This document shows, piece after piece, positions 12,190 to 23,817 of a stretch of 64,000 nucleotides of DNA. The DNA comes from Dryococelus australis (taxonomy: Eukaryota; Arthropoda; Insecta; Phasmatodea; Phasmatidae). Numbering within the stretch: the stretch's first letter is position 1; each line of letters starts with the position of its first letter. The stretch lies in the NCBI GenBank assembly GCA_029891345.1, contig CM057006.1, forward strand, positions 45,915,056 through 45,979,055, read 5' to 3'. The notes beneath the pieces are model-generated. The model was not told where the DNA came from, ran no database searches, and was given only the letters and a program-made list of their open reading frames with translations. The translations under genes were made by a program, and so were the position numbers.

Positions 12190-13490
12190 TTATTTTGAAA
12201 ATAAGATGCTAAACCACATAAAACATGCAAGTTTACATGGTCTACCACAGTGCTACTTGTGTGAAGAATCTGATAGAAATTGGTTGTTTGGCCCTTGAAA
12301 TATGATATAAAAAGCTTCATTTTCGTATTTGATACTATTGTACAAAATTCTCAGAAAAAAGAGGCTCTATATACGATGCTTCTAATGTATACTGTCTACA
12401 TACAAATTTTAGTTGAATTTGGTTAAATTATTTAATATATACCTATGTCAAACTTGTTGTAATGATTTACGAAGCTGCCATTTTAAACATAGTTGTCTGA
12501 CCCATTTAAATCATGAAAGTATACGTGGCCTTCTGTATAATTTATTATGTGCACAGTTTGGTACAAATTTATTTGAAATGTTCCAATGTAACATTCGGTG
12601 GGAATCGATTGATTGGTCCTCAAGACATGGCAAAAAAAAATCCATTATATTCATGTGGTGATCTTCATAAAGGAAGGACAAAAATTAATGTAGTAGCAAT
12701 TTCGATGATTTTATACTGCCAATATACAAAGTGAAGTTAAAATAGAGTACATAGTTTCGTAGATATCGTCCACAAAACTAAAATAATTTTATAGCAGCCA
12801 TTCTGAAAATGTGTGTGTGTGTCCTACTTTTAAAAAATATATTTATTTTATGGTCTACCACAGTACGAAATCTTCGCCAAATTAGGTAAGAATGGGTTGA
12901 TTTCCCCCAAGATATGAGATAAAATCATAATTTTTTATTGGTAGGGATATCTCACAAGATGGCAGAGAAATGAGGCTCTGCATAGACAAATTGATGGTTG
13001 TAATAGGTACTGCCACCATACAAAATTAAGTTGGAATTGGTTTCGTTAGTAAAATATAATGTGATAAAGTATTTATATAACCACCATTTTGAAAATAAGT
13101 GCCTGATCTACATAAAATACACCAGTTTACATTATCTGCAGTACTATTTGTTTGTTAAATGGGGAGGGAATCTGTCAACTGTTTCCTGGGATACGACAAA
13201 TAAACCTTTATTTGCTCGCTTGATGCTATCTTACAAAATGGCGGACAAAATATGCTCCATGTAGATACAGTTGATAGCATGCAAAGTTGTTTTGGAATTG
13301 ATTATATAGTTTCGACGATACAGCATTCTAAGCTAAAATGTATATATGTCCACATATTTTTTAAAATATGAGTCTGACATGCTTAAAATATATCACTTAA
13401 CATCATCTGCATCAGTACTACTTGTTTACCAAATTTTGTAGGAATTGGTTAGTTATTTACAGAATTATTACATAATAACTTTATTTATTC
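12190..13490. repeat. Degenerate tandem (satellite-like) repeat, unit about 285 bp, about 4.5 copies
   Basis: The same series of short blocks recurs: TCTACCACAGTGCTACTTGT, then an AATTGGTT block, a CAAGATATG block, CTTACAAAATGGCGG with AGGCTC, TACAAATTTAAGTTG-like, then AGCCATTTTGAAAATAAGTG. CTACCACAG-type blocks lie near 12241, 12530, 12852, 13130 and 13403, about 275-330 bp apart. Copies differ strongly, so the array is old. No inverted ends are visible. Confidence 0.65.
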
Positions 13491-14540
13491 TTTACCTTAA
13501 TAATTGAGTGCTCATAGCGCCACTTGGAAATTATGACTGATAAAAAGATACAGCACAAAAAATTAAAACACAATTATTTAATTTTTTTAATGTTATGCTA
13601 ATTTGATGTGATAAAATATAGAAGAAAGCAGTTCATCCCATCGAGCAATTTAATTCCTGACCTTCAGTTCGCTGATTGAAGATATCTCGTTAATGTGGGA
13701 GAAATCTAAACCCTGTTGCAAAATTATCAAATGTAGTCAATCAACAGGTTCATTAGGGTCTTCGGGAAATATGTAAACACTGAGCTCGGACCCGAATGAC
13801 TTGTCCGCGCTTACTCCTGGTCATTTATTGACTCTTGGGCCACTTGTCACAGTTCCAGAGCCAACCTGGAAGACGTCCAGCTGAATCGTTGACAGCATCG
13901 GCAGCTCGTGGAGATACTTCAGCAAGATTTCGGAAAACGCTGGCATCAGGACCATCTTCACACCTTACAGCAGCAGCCAAAGTTGCATGAAGAAAATCAA
14001 CCTCTTCACCATCAGCAGCTTGTATTAGTAAAATAGGACAGGCTTCCTCCGCTGCAGTGGCGCTTAGAACGCATCGTTGAGCTACACCTTGGTCGTGATA
14101 AAGGGCCTAGAGTAGCCACTGTTCGCACAGTGGAAGGAACCGTTTAAACGCCCTGCTGTTAAACTGTGTCCACTGCCTTTTAAGGGTTGAAATGAATATT
14201 TCAAGGATGGTGATGTTTGATACTGTGTCTGTAGATGCTTTGTAAATACTACTGTGTATATATTTGAACTTCCCGCCATTGCCATCAGTGGCATGCTCGT
14301 AGTGCTGCTAGAAACTAGTATGTTTGGACATTCAGTTGATCACAATTCGTTCGGGAGAAATGGTGTTTGGTATTGCCTGCCAGTTCTCATATCAACAAAC
14401 TTTCGTGAAATATAGTCCATCACGATGTTCGATGCAACACTGTATATGGAAGCACTTTGAGAAACACACATACTCATTTGCCCCAGAAGAGAGTATACAG
14501 ATACTATCTCATATATATACATATATATGTACATTTATAT
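13491..14540. other. Intergenic stretch, nothing assigned
   Basis: A less AT-rich patch at 13770-14160 has short open frames on both strands without a recognised domain. It could be an old transposon body. Confidence 0.4.
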
Positions 14541-14541
14541 A

Positions 14542-14607
<66 letters not shown>

Positions 14608-14608
14608 C
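14541..14608. repeat. Microsatellite (TA)n followed by (TG)n
   Basis: An uninterrupted TA dinucleotide run passes directly into a TG run. Confidence 0.95.
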
Positions 14609-14699
14609 GTGTATTAACATATAAATATCAGAAGCATACATGATTTTATGTATTGACACAGAATGGCATCCTGCCTCTCAAATAGTTGGTTTTTCCCTA

Positions 14700-15120
14700 A
14701 CCTACTCTACTGCTAAGTATTAAGTGTACCTCCTTGATAAGAACTGGTGATAATTGCATCTCAGAGTGAACCCATCATGTCTAAAGGAGAGGGAATTTCT
14801 TGAAAGGGAGATAGGCATCGCGGCAGAGAGGGATTTGGCAGCCATGGCCGCAGTTTTCGGCAATGACCACCTCCCTAACAGTGTACCTATTGCTGAGATG
14901 ATAGTTAAGAAGGGTGGGGTAAAAACCAGCATAGGCACTGTAAAAACCCTCCCGACAGGAAAGAAGTTCAAACTTGTCCGTGTATTACTAAAAACGCTAC
15001 TGGAAATAGTGGGTGTGGAATCCATGCTGTTTAATATGTGGTTGAATAACTAGGAGAGGGGGCGGGACTTGTGGGTGTAAGGGGCTTTGAGTTTGAACTG
15101 CTGCCAATATTTCTGTGCAG
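14700..15120 (+). repeat. Repeat family D, copy 1
   Basis: Shares ordered blocks with the reverse complement of 56380-56830 and, in part, of 62900-63095: TAAGTATTAAGTGTA, GTGAACCCATCATGTCTAAA, GGCATCGCGGCAGAGAGGGA, AAAAACCAGCATAGGCAC, AAAACCCTCCCGACAGGAAA and TGGAATCCATGC. A 99-codon open frame crosses it, but the other copies do not keep that frame, so it is not called a gene. No terminal repeats could be defined. Confidence 0.6.
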
Positions 15121-16075
15121 GCGAACCAGCGCAATACTATTGACAGTGGCGATTGAATGCAGCCCCACCCCTCCTCCAACGCCCTGCTTCTCAGCGAGTG
15201 TGTCGGAAAAATGGGCAACTCAGTCATGGCACTGACTCCATCTTCGCTCTTCTGCACTGACATCAGGGTCTGCACGCCATGGGTGGTGGCGGGGGGTCCC
15301 CAGGGAAGCCACTCCCCCACTCCATCCTCCAAAATAATCAGTCAGTCTTGGTGAGCTGTTAAAACAGCTTGGCGAGACATCCAGGATCTACCAGTGATGG
15401 TGGCGAATCCGCTGGCCCCGAAGTGAAGGCTGATGCCAGTGATGCTTCCAAGGTCCGATGCATTCCTACACATTCTTCGCGCATCCGCAGTCGGCAGTCT
15501 GCAGAATCCAGCAGCGAGGTTCGCTACACTTCTCCTTGTGGCACCTCGAAATCTCCCTCCCCGCCATGATTGTTCGGCCGTCCCCTGCACGATGCGTTTC
15601 GCCATCTCGTACTGAGCCACCCAGGTTCCCGACGTCCACGACGACGGCGCTCTCGCACAGGCCAGTTGGTCAACTGGCTGGTACTGGAATATTCCCAGCC
15701 ACCCCAGAGCCTGGGGACCCTCTATCCACCACCTGGGGACGCGACGTGTTGCGGAATAGTCGCCGCACCCAAGCTGCCATAGTTCCATCGCACTCGCAGA
15801 AGCACCTCGCTACCGCTGGTCCCTAGGGGAGGGCAGATCCCGGCGAGTGAGCAGCCATGAGCACAATGTTCATCCCATGAAAGCTCCGCTCGTCGTGCCT
15901 CTCAGGCCATTAGCCATGTCACACGTCCACCACCACAACCGCACCACATCAATCAGCACCAACATGTAACCAGTGCACAGCGAGTGCCGAGTGCAGTGCA
16001 GTGTAGTGCGTGGAAGTGTAGGACAGTGCAGCGCAACAACCTACCCCTCTTCCCCCGTCCGCCAGGAAGGGGGTA
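15121..16075. other. GC-rich island with overlapping open frames, unassigned
   Basis: Much more GC-rich than its surroundings. Long frames overlap on both strands (148 codons minus at 15342-15788, 122 codons plus at 15458-15826), as expected in GC-rich DNA by chance. None shows a motif I recognise. It ends in a purine run (AGGAAGGGGG, about 16064-16073) that could mark the 3' end of a retroelement, but no matching LTR is seen. Old transposon body is the likeliest reading. Confidence 0.35.
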
Positions 16076-16379
16076 CGTTATGGCAGACCCAGCACACATC
16101 ATTTGTAGGGCTCAATTACAGAGCCAATATTAAAGCCAAGGGAATTCTTTATTAATGTTCTTTATTTGTTGCAAGTCTTTCAGTCATGCAGAAAGCATTG
16201 TAGGAGAGCCGCGTCCCACCATAGTTCGCGCCTCGCGAGCTCACAGATTCCGTCGCCATCTAGTGTCTCAAGGTCACTGTCATGCAAAATGTTGGTCGGA
16301 GTCATCAATGAAACTTTTTTGATTTATTTTTATAGTTATTTTTAGACTGCTTTGATATTTTTTTAAATTTTTTATAATT

Positions 16380-16720
16380 GAGATTTGGGTAGGTGAGGGG
16401 TTGGGTGTGTTGTTCGGATGTTGGTATAAAGTGCTGGGAGGGCGAATTAACATTGTATGTTCCTAGATTTTTATAATTTTTATTTGCGATTTTTTGCAAT
16501 TTTTTCCATTTTTTATTGGGCGAGGGTGGTGAGGGGTGGGGGTGTTGTGGTGGTCGTGTGGAATTGTTAACATTACATGTTCCTCAAATTCTAAAATATA
16601 TATTTTTTCAATTTCTTAAAAAAAAATCTTTTTTTTTTCTCAGTGTTTATGACTGTGAGAGGTGTTGTGTGAGCGTGGCGTGGGTGGAGTGAGGGGTGGA
16701 GGTCTGCGGGTGAAAAACGA
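16380..16720. repeat. Degenerate tandem repeat, unit about 135-155 bp
   Basis: The motif GTGAGGGGTKGGGGTG recurs near 16393, 16529 and 16687. The first two are each followed by TTAACATTRTATGTTCCT and then a TTTTTATAATTTTT-like AT tract. The strong strand bias (G-rich units alternating with T-rich tracts) is unusual for the window. Confidence 0.5.
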
Positions 16721-17130
16721 TCCCTCTAAATCCTTCCAATGGAAGGAAAATAATTTTGGTGGGATCTATGTTTTTAAGGGGGGGGGGGGGAGGAAATTTT
16801 AATAGCAGAAAGGGATGTTGTAAGGAAAAAAAATTGTATATTTCGAGGGGAAAATAGTAAAAAAATAGTAAATTCTGAGGGGCAAAAAGGTCAATTTTGA
16901 GGGAAAATGGGAAACTCCAACATGGTGGTGGGTCGGCTCCGGCTCCATTCCCGGGTCCTGTTATTCCACAACGAAGATAACCATACTACTTTAACAATAG
17001 TAAACAGCCAGGTTCAACACCCAAGACCGCCTTAATGCTGTCGACACCCTTCTTTGGCCAGCCCACTCTGCACTCTCTTCGCCTGCAGAACGTGTATGGA
17101 GCCAGCTGGGACGGCACGTTCAGCCATGAA

Positions 17131-17392
17131 GGGGCCACGGTGGCTAAGAGGTTAGCGTGCTAGCCTCTCACCAAGGCGATCCGGGTTCAATTCCCGGCCG
17201 GGTCACTCCGGATATTCGCATGTGGGAATCATTCCGGACGATGCCGTTGGTCGGCGGGGTTTTTTTTTTCTCGGGGATCCCCCGTTTCACCCACCCTTTC
17301 ATTCCGGCGCTGCTCCATACTCACCTCAATCACCCTTATTGGCTCTCAAGACCTCGATGGTAAGAGCCGTCCAAATCTCTTCACTCTCTAGC
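17131..17392 (+). mobile_element. tRNA-derived SINE, near full length
   Basis: The head GGGGCCACGGTGGCTAAGAG (A box) is followed by CGGGTTCAATTCCCGG (B box), as in a tRNA-derived pol III promoter. The body has GACGATGCCGTTGGTCGG, TTTCATTCCGGCGCTGCTCC and the tail AAGACCTCGATGGTAAGAGC. At least six more copies of this family are in the window. It is non-autonomous and copied by a LINE. Confidence 0.85.
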
Positions 17393-17530
17393 CATGAACG
17401 CGAAAGAAGCATCTGGAGCGGCGCGGCGGTTGCAAGAACAGTGGGAGACGCAGGATAGCCTCAGACGTCTCTACGGCCCCAACCCGGATAATATTGCCAC
17501 AGTTATTAACTCCAGGGGTGGTGCAACTGT

Positions 17531-17928
17531 GTATAGGCTAGTCACGGTAAAATTAGCAGTTTTGAAAGCCCTGCTTAAGATCTACTTGTATGCACGTTGT
17601 GTATTCTTCCACATTATGTAAGATTAACATTGTTATGGGAGGCATCACTTTATTCATGCGTCGGTCAAGTGAAATTGTTAAATTTTTAGAAAAGTAAATA
17701 TTTAACAAATTTGCTCAGAGAAAGTGAAAGAAATAATTCAAGTTAACAGAAATTGTTACCTGACCCTTTTTATTCGACGTTAAGATACGGAACTGCTTTC
17801 CCGTTCATCGTTACCAACTTAACTGGGTGCATGTCACTCAAGGCGCCCATTAAAATATATGCAGGTAAGAGGAGTGACTTTTTTCCAGGGGTGATTTCAA
17901 AAGTGCTCACTTTACTAGAGATTATTTA
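17531..17928 (+). mobile_element. MITE family A copy
   Basis: Starts GTATAGGCTAGTCACGG and ends AAAGTGCTCACTTTACTAG. It has all the interior blocks: CTTAAGATCTACTTGTATGC, TCACTTTATTCATGCGTCGG, TTCGACGTTAAGATACGG and AAAATATATGCAGG. The right terminus is eroded. Confidence 0.85.
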
Positions 17929-18046
17929 CATGTGTACAATTTTGCCAGAATAAATCACCCGTTTGTCTTGGTGTTCAGTTACTTGTATGATCTTTCTCAT
18001 CTCCTGAGCCAAATTTTATCCATTTCCGACGTTTCATTCTGTGAGC

Positions 18047-18049
<3 letters not shown>

Positions 18050-18098
<49 letters not shown>
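18050..18098 (+). repeat. Poly-T tract of 48-49 bases
   Basis: An uninterrupted T run lying between two family A MITE copies. Confidence 0.95.
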
Positions 18099-18101
<3 letters not shown>

Positions 18102-18204
18102 GGCAATGAGTTTATCTTAGACGAACTGAAAATTGTGAACGAGTTTCAGTGCTCATTTTTGTGGCGTGTTTTTTTAAGTCGGCTTAAAATATTTTATTGT
18201 TTAA

Positions 18205-18388
18205 ATGGTTACCTAACACTTTTTATTTGACGTTAATATATGGAACTATTTTCTCCTCCGTCGAGACCAACTTTACAGGGCACATTTCACTTATTGCGCT
18301 CGTTAAAATATATGCAGGTAGACGAGGCAGTGACTTTTTTCTAAGGTCGATTTCTAAAGTGCTCACTTTATCGTGAACAGCCTTTATT
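18205..18388 (+). mobile_element. MITE family A, right half only
   Basis: Matches only the 3' half of the family, from GGTTACCTAACACTTTTTAT to TTTATCGTGAACAGCCTTTA. The left half is absent. Confidence 0.8.
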
Positions 18389-20290
18389 AGTGCGCACTTG
18401 AGACTGTATATGCTATCGACCCCATATTCTCTCTATTTGTAAAACAACTGGCGTGTGTTAATCTCGCGTCTTGTGTGGGGAGAACGGCCGTTGTGCAGAT
18501 AAAGTATTACTGGTGTAAAATGGTGCAATTCGTGTGCTGACACTCTGTGAACCATGTATAGGAACTCTTAAGCGTGTATATAAAATAACGTGTAAACCGC
18601 ATTTGTTAAAAAAAAAAAAAAAAAATCTAAATATATTACTTTAAAAAATTTTGCAGCTTGCAAAGATTTAAAAGAAAAAAAAAATGTATCTGAAGATTTT
18701 CCCGAAAGAAAATCACTGTCTCTTAATAACTTTACTCTCAAGCTACACACAATTATTGACAAAACTCAAAACTTGGGACATTAATATAATTATTTATTTT
18801 TATGGGAATTATTTTTAAGTTGCTTGATGCATGAATATATTCATGTGTGTGTCTCATATTTACATACACACACTTTCTACTGTAACAGTATTGGTTCGAG
18901 CTGCTAAACTTAAGGTTGTCCAAAGAACATTATATAAGAGGGGACGAGGTGTAGCTAAATTAAAAATCAAGCTTCAGGCTATCTCTGCTTTACTTTGCTT
19001 CATTCAGTGCATTTAAGAAGTTAATTCTACGCCCCATTGGCTAAGAACGAAGATATTACGTATAACGCTTACTGTTTACAAAGTCTACAGTCTGTCAGCG
19101 TGGCAGCGTCACCCTTATCGCTCCCGCGCTCCTTTGCCTCCAACGCGGGAATCAGCTTCAGGCAGACGGACCCCTTAAGGTCGGTTCACCACGATTAATT
19201 TTTTTTGTCTGTAATGCCCGGTTGCATCATTGAGATTCAGAAATGATCTAGGATCAAATACCGGTTTGATCCTAGTTCAGCACATTTGGCTATTGCGCCA
19301 TTGTGTTCGAAGCAGCACCGAACTAGGATCATTTTGAACCTCGCCTTGAACCGTGCATTTTGGCGGTTCAGGAGGATGATCTCGGATCAAGTAAATACGA
19401 GTGCTTTATTTAAAAATGTCAAAGTTATATTTAAAAGGAAATTTGTTTTAAAAATCGCAGAAACGTTCAAATATTTGGTATTTAAGCTCTGTTTGACATA
19501 TTAAAATACATTTTAAGTGTTTATAAATTGAACAGAGAAGAATAAAAGTGTGTTGAATATAGGTTATATGAAGATAAAATCACTGTTAAAAAATATATAT
19601 ATTTACTAGAAATAAACGTAATAACTTTTCAATCGTTTAAAAATGGATTTGGTTGTTTTTACTGCTGTAAAAAGTAAATTGAGACATTTTTCAAAAGCTT
19701 AAGATACAATGCATTTATTTAATTAATGATCGTATTAATGTTTTGTAACAAGAGAACGAAATTCATTCTTATCCCTTTGAGCAAACAAAATGGAAAACTG
19801 GAAAAGCCATTCAGAATATCATAAACTGTCCTAATTTTCCGCACGAACTAAATCTCAGGTCGAATTTTATGCTCACGAAAGAGCAGCCGTAACCGACAAA
19901 TGTAGTGGGGAGAGGGAAATCCAAAATAACATTATACAAACTTGAATATTATTCAGTAAGATTCGTACAACAATTATTTTACTTACAACAGATAAAAGAT
20001 CGTGCAACCTCTAGTTTTATGTACACTGCCTTCTTCAATAATACTGGTATTAGAAATAAGGGAACGTGAAAAACCGGAACAAGAAATGCGTACAATGAAA
20101 TGTTATAGGCCCTACAGTAATTTCTTAATTTTTGTAGTTTAGATATACATCTACGCTATATAAAATGCACATTCAATAAAAAAAAAATCAGCTGTTTTTT
20201 TTTTAAGAGTTTTTGGCTAGAGAAGCAAATTTCTTGAAGGTGTTGTGGTAATTTATTGAAACGTTGGCTACCAAGTTATGATGGTCATTT
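18389..20290. other. Intergenic stretch, no gene seen
   Basis: AT-rich. It holds a perfect 11-bp hairpin at 19248-19275 (CTAGGATCAAA / TTTGATCCTAG) just after a CCCGGTTGCATC motif, and several T runs. No coding potential is supported. Confidence 0.5.
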
Positions 20291-20692
20291 CTGGAATAGT
20301 TTTAAGTTAACTGAAGCCACGTGTTTTTTTTTTTTTTGCGTCATGCTTATGAAAGGACTAATTTCCCTGAAATAAATTACTGTTTTTGGACACGAATATA
20401 AGTACTGAAAACGTGTACTCACATGCAAATGTTAAAATCTCTGAGCTCTTGAAAAGAGGTCTACACGAGTCTGACTTTCTTTTGTCATTGATAATTCTTA
20501 CAGCTCTCTTTTACACGGGAAAAAATTTTTTACTCTCAGTGGAATTACCCTAAAAAATTATACCATAAGAAATGATGGAATGAAAATATGCTAAATATAC
20601 CATTTTTGTTCAAGACCTCTGTAATACTTTGTACAGCGAAACAGGCTGACCTCAGTATTGGTAAAATATACACAATGTGAGATTTCCAGTTT
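20291..20692 (+). repeat. Long direct repeat, left copy (about 400 bp)
   Basis: Nearly the same as 21535-21947. Shared blocks include TTTTAAGTTAACTGAAGCCA, TTTTTGGACACGAATATAAG, ACTCACATGCAAATG and GGTCTACACGAGTCTGACTT. Together the copies bracket a LINE fragment. The right copy has fewer small losses. Confidence 0.85.
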
Positions 20693-20829
20693 TGTAAATT
20701 GTCTACTTTTAAGTCCAGAAACTTAGTGACTGCTGATACATTAATTTGGCTCTTTTACTGCTAACTTATGAATCAGAATTTGTTCTGTCTTTTGTGAGGA
20801 AATTCATAAGATATGTTTTATTTAAGTTG

Positions 20830-21480
20830 AGATTTAATTTGTTTGTAGTAAACCATGCATTTATCTCTGTAAATGTTGTGTCTGATTTTGCATAAGGTCA
20901 TTTACTGAGTCTCCAGAGCCGAAGATGCTAGTATCATCTGCAAATAGAATTGGAGTAGTGCTTGGGGTTATGGCACATTGGAGGTCATTTATATAAACTA
21001 GGAAGAGTATGGGGCCTAATACTGAGCCTTCTGGAACCCCATGCATGATTTTTTCCTGGTTCGGAGTAGAATGAAATAGTTTTTCCTTTGATCCGCATGT
21101 GTCGTCGTTTGTTTGAAAGGTATGAGCTTATTGGCTTATTGGGTCACAAAAGATTCCATTAGATGACATATTTTTATCAGGTGTGTTAAGAATGCAATTT
21201 GTTAGTTTGAAATTCGCATCATTTGTTGAGGCATTTTTACTAAAGCCAGCCTGAAAATTTGATAAAATGTTGTTCTCAAAATATTGCAGCAATCTCATGT
21301 AAATTAGTTTTTCAATTTCTTTTTAAAAGGAGGTAAGAAGTGAGATAGGTCTATAGTAGAATTGGTTACTTCTGTCTTGTTACCTTTCCTAAACAATGGT
21401 GTTACCATAGCCCATTTGAGTCTGTTTGGAAAAAATCATGTATTGAAGATAGCATTACACATATGGCTTAGTGGAAAACT
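20830..21480 (-). mobile_element. LINE reverse-transcriptase fragment, decayed
   Basis: On the minus strand, 21046-20861 reads GVPEGSVLGPILFLVYINDL then PILFADDTSIF, which are RT motifs of non-LTR retrotransposons (the FADD catalytic box). Flanking frames carry further fragments such as GFSKNAS... and KWAMVTPLF, broken by several stops and shifts. This is the central RT only; endonuclease and 3' end are absent. The wording suits Jockey/CR1-type LINEs, but the clade is not settled. Confidence 0.75.
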
Positions 21481-21534
21481 GAATTCAAAAGCACATTGCT
21501 TTAATAACCTTCAACTAATGTAGGATGGCCCTAT

Positions 21535-21947
21535 CTGGACTAGTTTTAAGTTAACTGAATCCACGTGTGTTTTTATTCTAATGTCATGCTTATAAAATAA
21601 CTTTTTTTTATATAGAAACGACTGTTTTTGGACACGAATATAAGTACTGAAAACGTGTACTCACATGCAAATGTTAAAATCTCTGAGCTCTTGAAAAGCG
21701 GTCTACACGAGTCTGACTTTCTTTTGCCATTCATTATTATCACAGCTCTCTTTTACACGCGAAACACTTTTTTACTGTCAGCGGAATTACCCCAAAAATT
21801 ATACCATAGCACACGATGGCATGAAAATATGCAAAATATACCGTTTTCGTTGTATTTTTTTTTTATCAAGACCTCTACAATACCTCGCAGAGCGAAAAAG
21901 GCTGAACTTAGTGTGGGTAAAACATACGCAATGTGAGTTTTCCAGTT
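21535..21947 (+). repeat. Long direct repeat, right copy
   Basis: Partner of 20291-20692. Either a tandem duplication of about 1.24 kb that took in the LINE fragment, or two insertions of the same unknown element on either side of it. Confidence 0.85.
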
Positions 21948-22232
21948 GTAGTGCATGAGCTGCCATATGAACACATGCATTTTATTTTTGCCGGAAGGTC
22001 CGTTCCGAGCAGAACAAGTGCGCGCCATAGACTAAAGATGAGGTAGACCCCTTATTCGTCTTCTGCGCATGTACCCAACATTGACCTACCCCAAAGGAAC
22101 ACAACTGTTAAAGTCACAAGGTCAACAGTTATGAACGTGTTTATTTATATCTTAGTTTTCAAAATACGAGCAAGAAGATACTTTCGCCAATTTTAATTTA
22201 ATCAAATTGCAATATAAATTGGTTGGAGGAAG

Positions 22233-22635
22233 TATAGTCCATTCACGGTTTCTACGGCCTTTTTGAATCAAACTTTTGAAAAATCTCCCCATGTATGACG
22301 TGCGTGGTTGTTTCCTAAATATGCCCTGTATCACAAGAGTTTTATACATGTGTTCTTTAAAGTTTTTTTTCTGTTAAATTTAAATGTTATTCATATTTTA
22401 TCTAAAAATTTAAATGCTTCATTTATAAATAATTCGAATAAAAATAGTGAGAAAACAGGTGTATTGGTAGCGCCTAGTAAGAAATAGTTCTTATATAAAA
22501 TACTGTTACAACAGAGTGCGCACAAATCCGGTGCGTTGTCCCTCTGATATAATCTTCCAGAGGCGGGGGAATATCCTGGAAGTAGAACTTTAGCAAGGCT
22601 TCAGAAAAGGCCGAAGATACCGTGAATCAACTATA
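22233..22635 (+). mobile_element. MITE family C copy
   Basis: Starts TATAGTCCATTCACGG and ends CCGTGAATCAACTATA, an inverted pair. The interior matches 61854-62259, e.g. TATCACAAGAG, TTGGTAGCGCCTAGTAAG and ATCCTGGAAGTAGAACTT. Confidence 0.75.
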
Positions 22636-22662
22636 TACAAACATCCCAAAGCACTTGTTTAC

Positions 22663-23093
22663 TATAGGCTATTCACGGTGAAGTGAGCACTTTTGAAAGT
22701 CCTGCTTGAGAATTACTTGTGTGCACGTTGTGCATTCTTCCGCCTTTATATAAGATTAACATTGCAATGGGCTCATGACTTTATTCATGCGTCGGTCAAG
22801 TGAAACTGAAATTACTATAAACGTAAATAATGTACAAATCTGCTTATTTTTACACTTCGATGCATAAAAAAAAAACAGAAACCTAAAGAAATAATTTAAA
22901 TGATCATAAATGGTTACCTAACACGTTTTATTCGACGTTAAGATACGGAACTACTTACCATGCATCGTTACCAACTTTACTGGGCGCATTTCACTCAGGG
23001 CGCCCGTTAACGTAGGCCTATATGTAGGTACGGGCAGTGAATTTTTTCTAATGTTGATTTGAAAAGTACTCACTTTATCGTGAACAGCCTTTA
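22663..23093 (+). mobile_element. MITE family A copy, full length
   Basis: Runs from TATAGGCTATTCACGGTGAA to TATCGTGAACAGCCTTTA. Terminal repeats of about 30 bp are well kept, and the interior blocks are complete. Confidence 0.9.
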
Positions 23094-23216
23094 AACAGCG
23101 TAACATCTCATCCAATCATCCACACCAATTTTGCTAGCCGTATTGTCAGAAAAGCAGTTCAACGTCGGGACATGGAGATTGGTAGCGCGCAGCCAGCGAG
23201 ATCGGTATACCTCCTC

Positions 23217-23817
23217 ACTAGCGTGCGGTGCGCGCCCTCCTTTACGGCCACACGAAGCGGGTCGTTGGTTTATCGCACGAAGGCCCGCCCTCATGTTTCG
23301 AAGTAGGCCCACAGTAGAAGGGCGACAGGAAAAAGGGGAGAGAGTTGAAAGCGCTCTCGGGTAAAATGGAGAAAGTGGCAGGTGTTAATTTTTCTTTAGT
23401 CCCAGCGTTTAACCGTAGCACAAACTTGTGTATGGTTGTGAATGTTAAGGCCATCGCAGCGCATGCTTGCAGAAGCGCATTTCACACGTTCGCTCGAAGT
23501 GAATTTGCAGGTTTTTTTTCCCCCTGAGCAACTTATGTCGCTCGTAAATGTGCAAAGTTCTGTGATTAATTGAGGGTAGTGTTCCTTCCAGTGAATGTGC
23601 TGTGAAGACATGACTAGTTCAATATTACTTATAACCATTTGGTTGGTTCTTCACTGGTGAGTTATCGTTTTGTATTATCATACCGTTGACTTTGTATGCT
23701 TAGTGAATTGTTTCTACATTATCCAAACTCTATGAACTGTATACTGTTGGACGGAGGCGTATGTTTACTAGAAGGTAGGTTCGATCTTCGTGGATTTTGA
23801 ATTGGAAGTCCACCGAC
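23217..23817. other. Unassigned stretch with a GC-rich patch
   Basis: Positions 23220-23500 are GC-richer and hold a 60-codon frame (23345-23527) without any recognised motif. It could be an unidentified first exon or promoter, but no evidence connects it to a gene. Confidence 0.35.

Larger units (their letters stand above)
22026..23216. mobile_element. hAT-like MITE copy, split by other MITEs
   Basis: The left part (22026 to about 22220) begins CATAGACTAAAGATGAGG, as in the intact copy at 51740-52085. The right part (about 23120-23216) has GTCAGAAAAGCAGTTCAACG and GAGATCGGTATACC but lacks the last bases of the terminal repeat. Between them lie a family C MITE and a family A MITE. Confidence 0.7.

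Noticed and set aside
12190-13490. CRISPR-like or coding tandem repeat
   Set aside because: Units are long, diverged and full of stops, which fits a decayed satellite.
15342-15826. Overlapping 148- and 122-codon frames
   Set aside because: Long frames on both strands are expected in this GC-rich stretch, and neither has a recognised domain or splice context.
17131-17215. tRNA gene
   Set aside because: A and B boxes are present, but the same head recurs at several places fused to one shared body, so these are SINE heads.
20291-21947. LTR retrotransposon with 400-bp LTRs
   Set aside because: The enclosed RT has LINE motifs and lies antisense, and the repeats lack TG...CA ends and a primer-binding site.
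23345-23527. 60-codon frame in a GC-rich patch as a first exon
   Set aside because: No signal peptide, no donor with matching phase to a known exon, and no domain.
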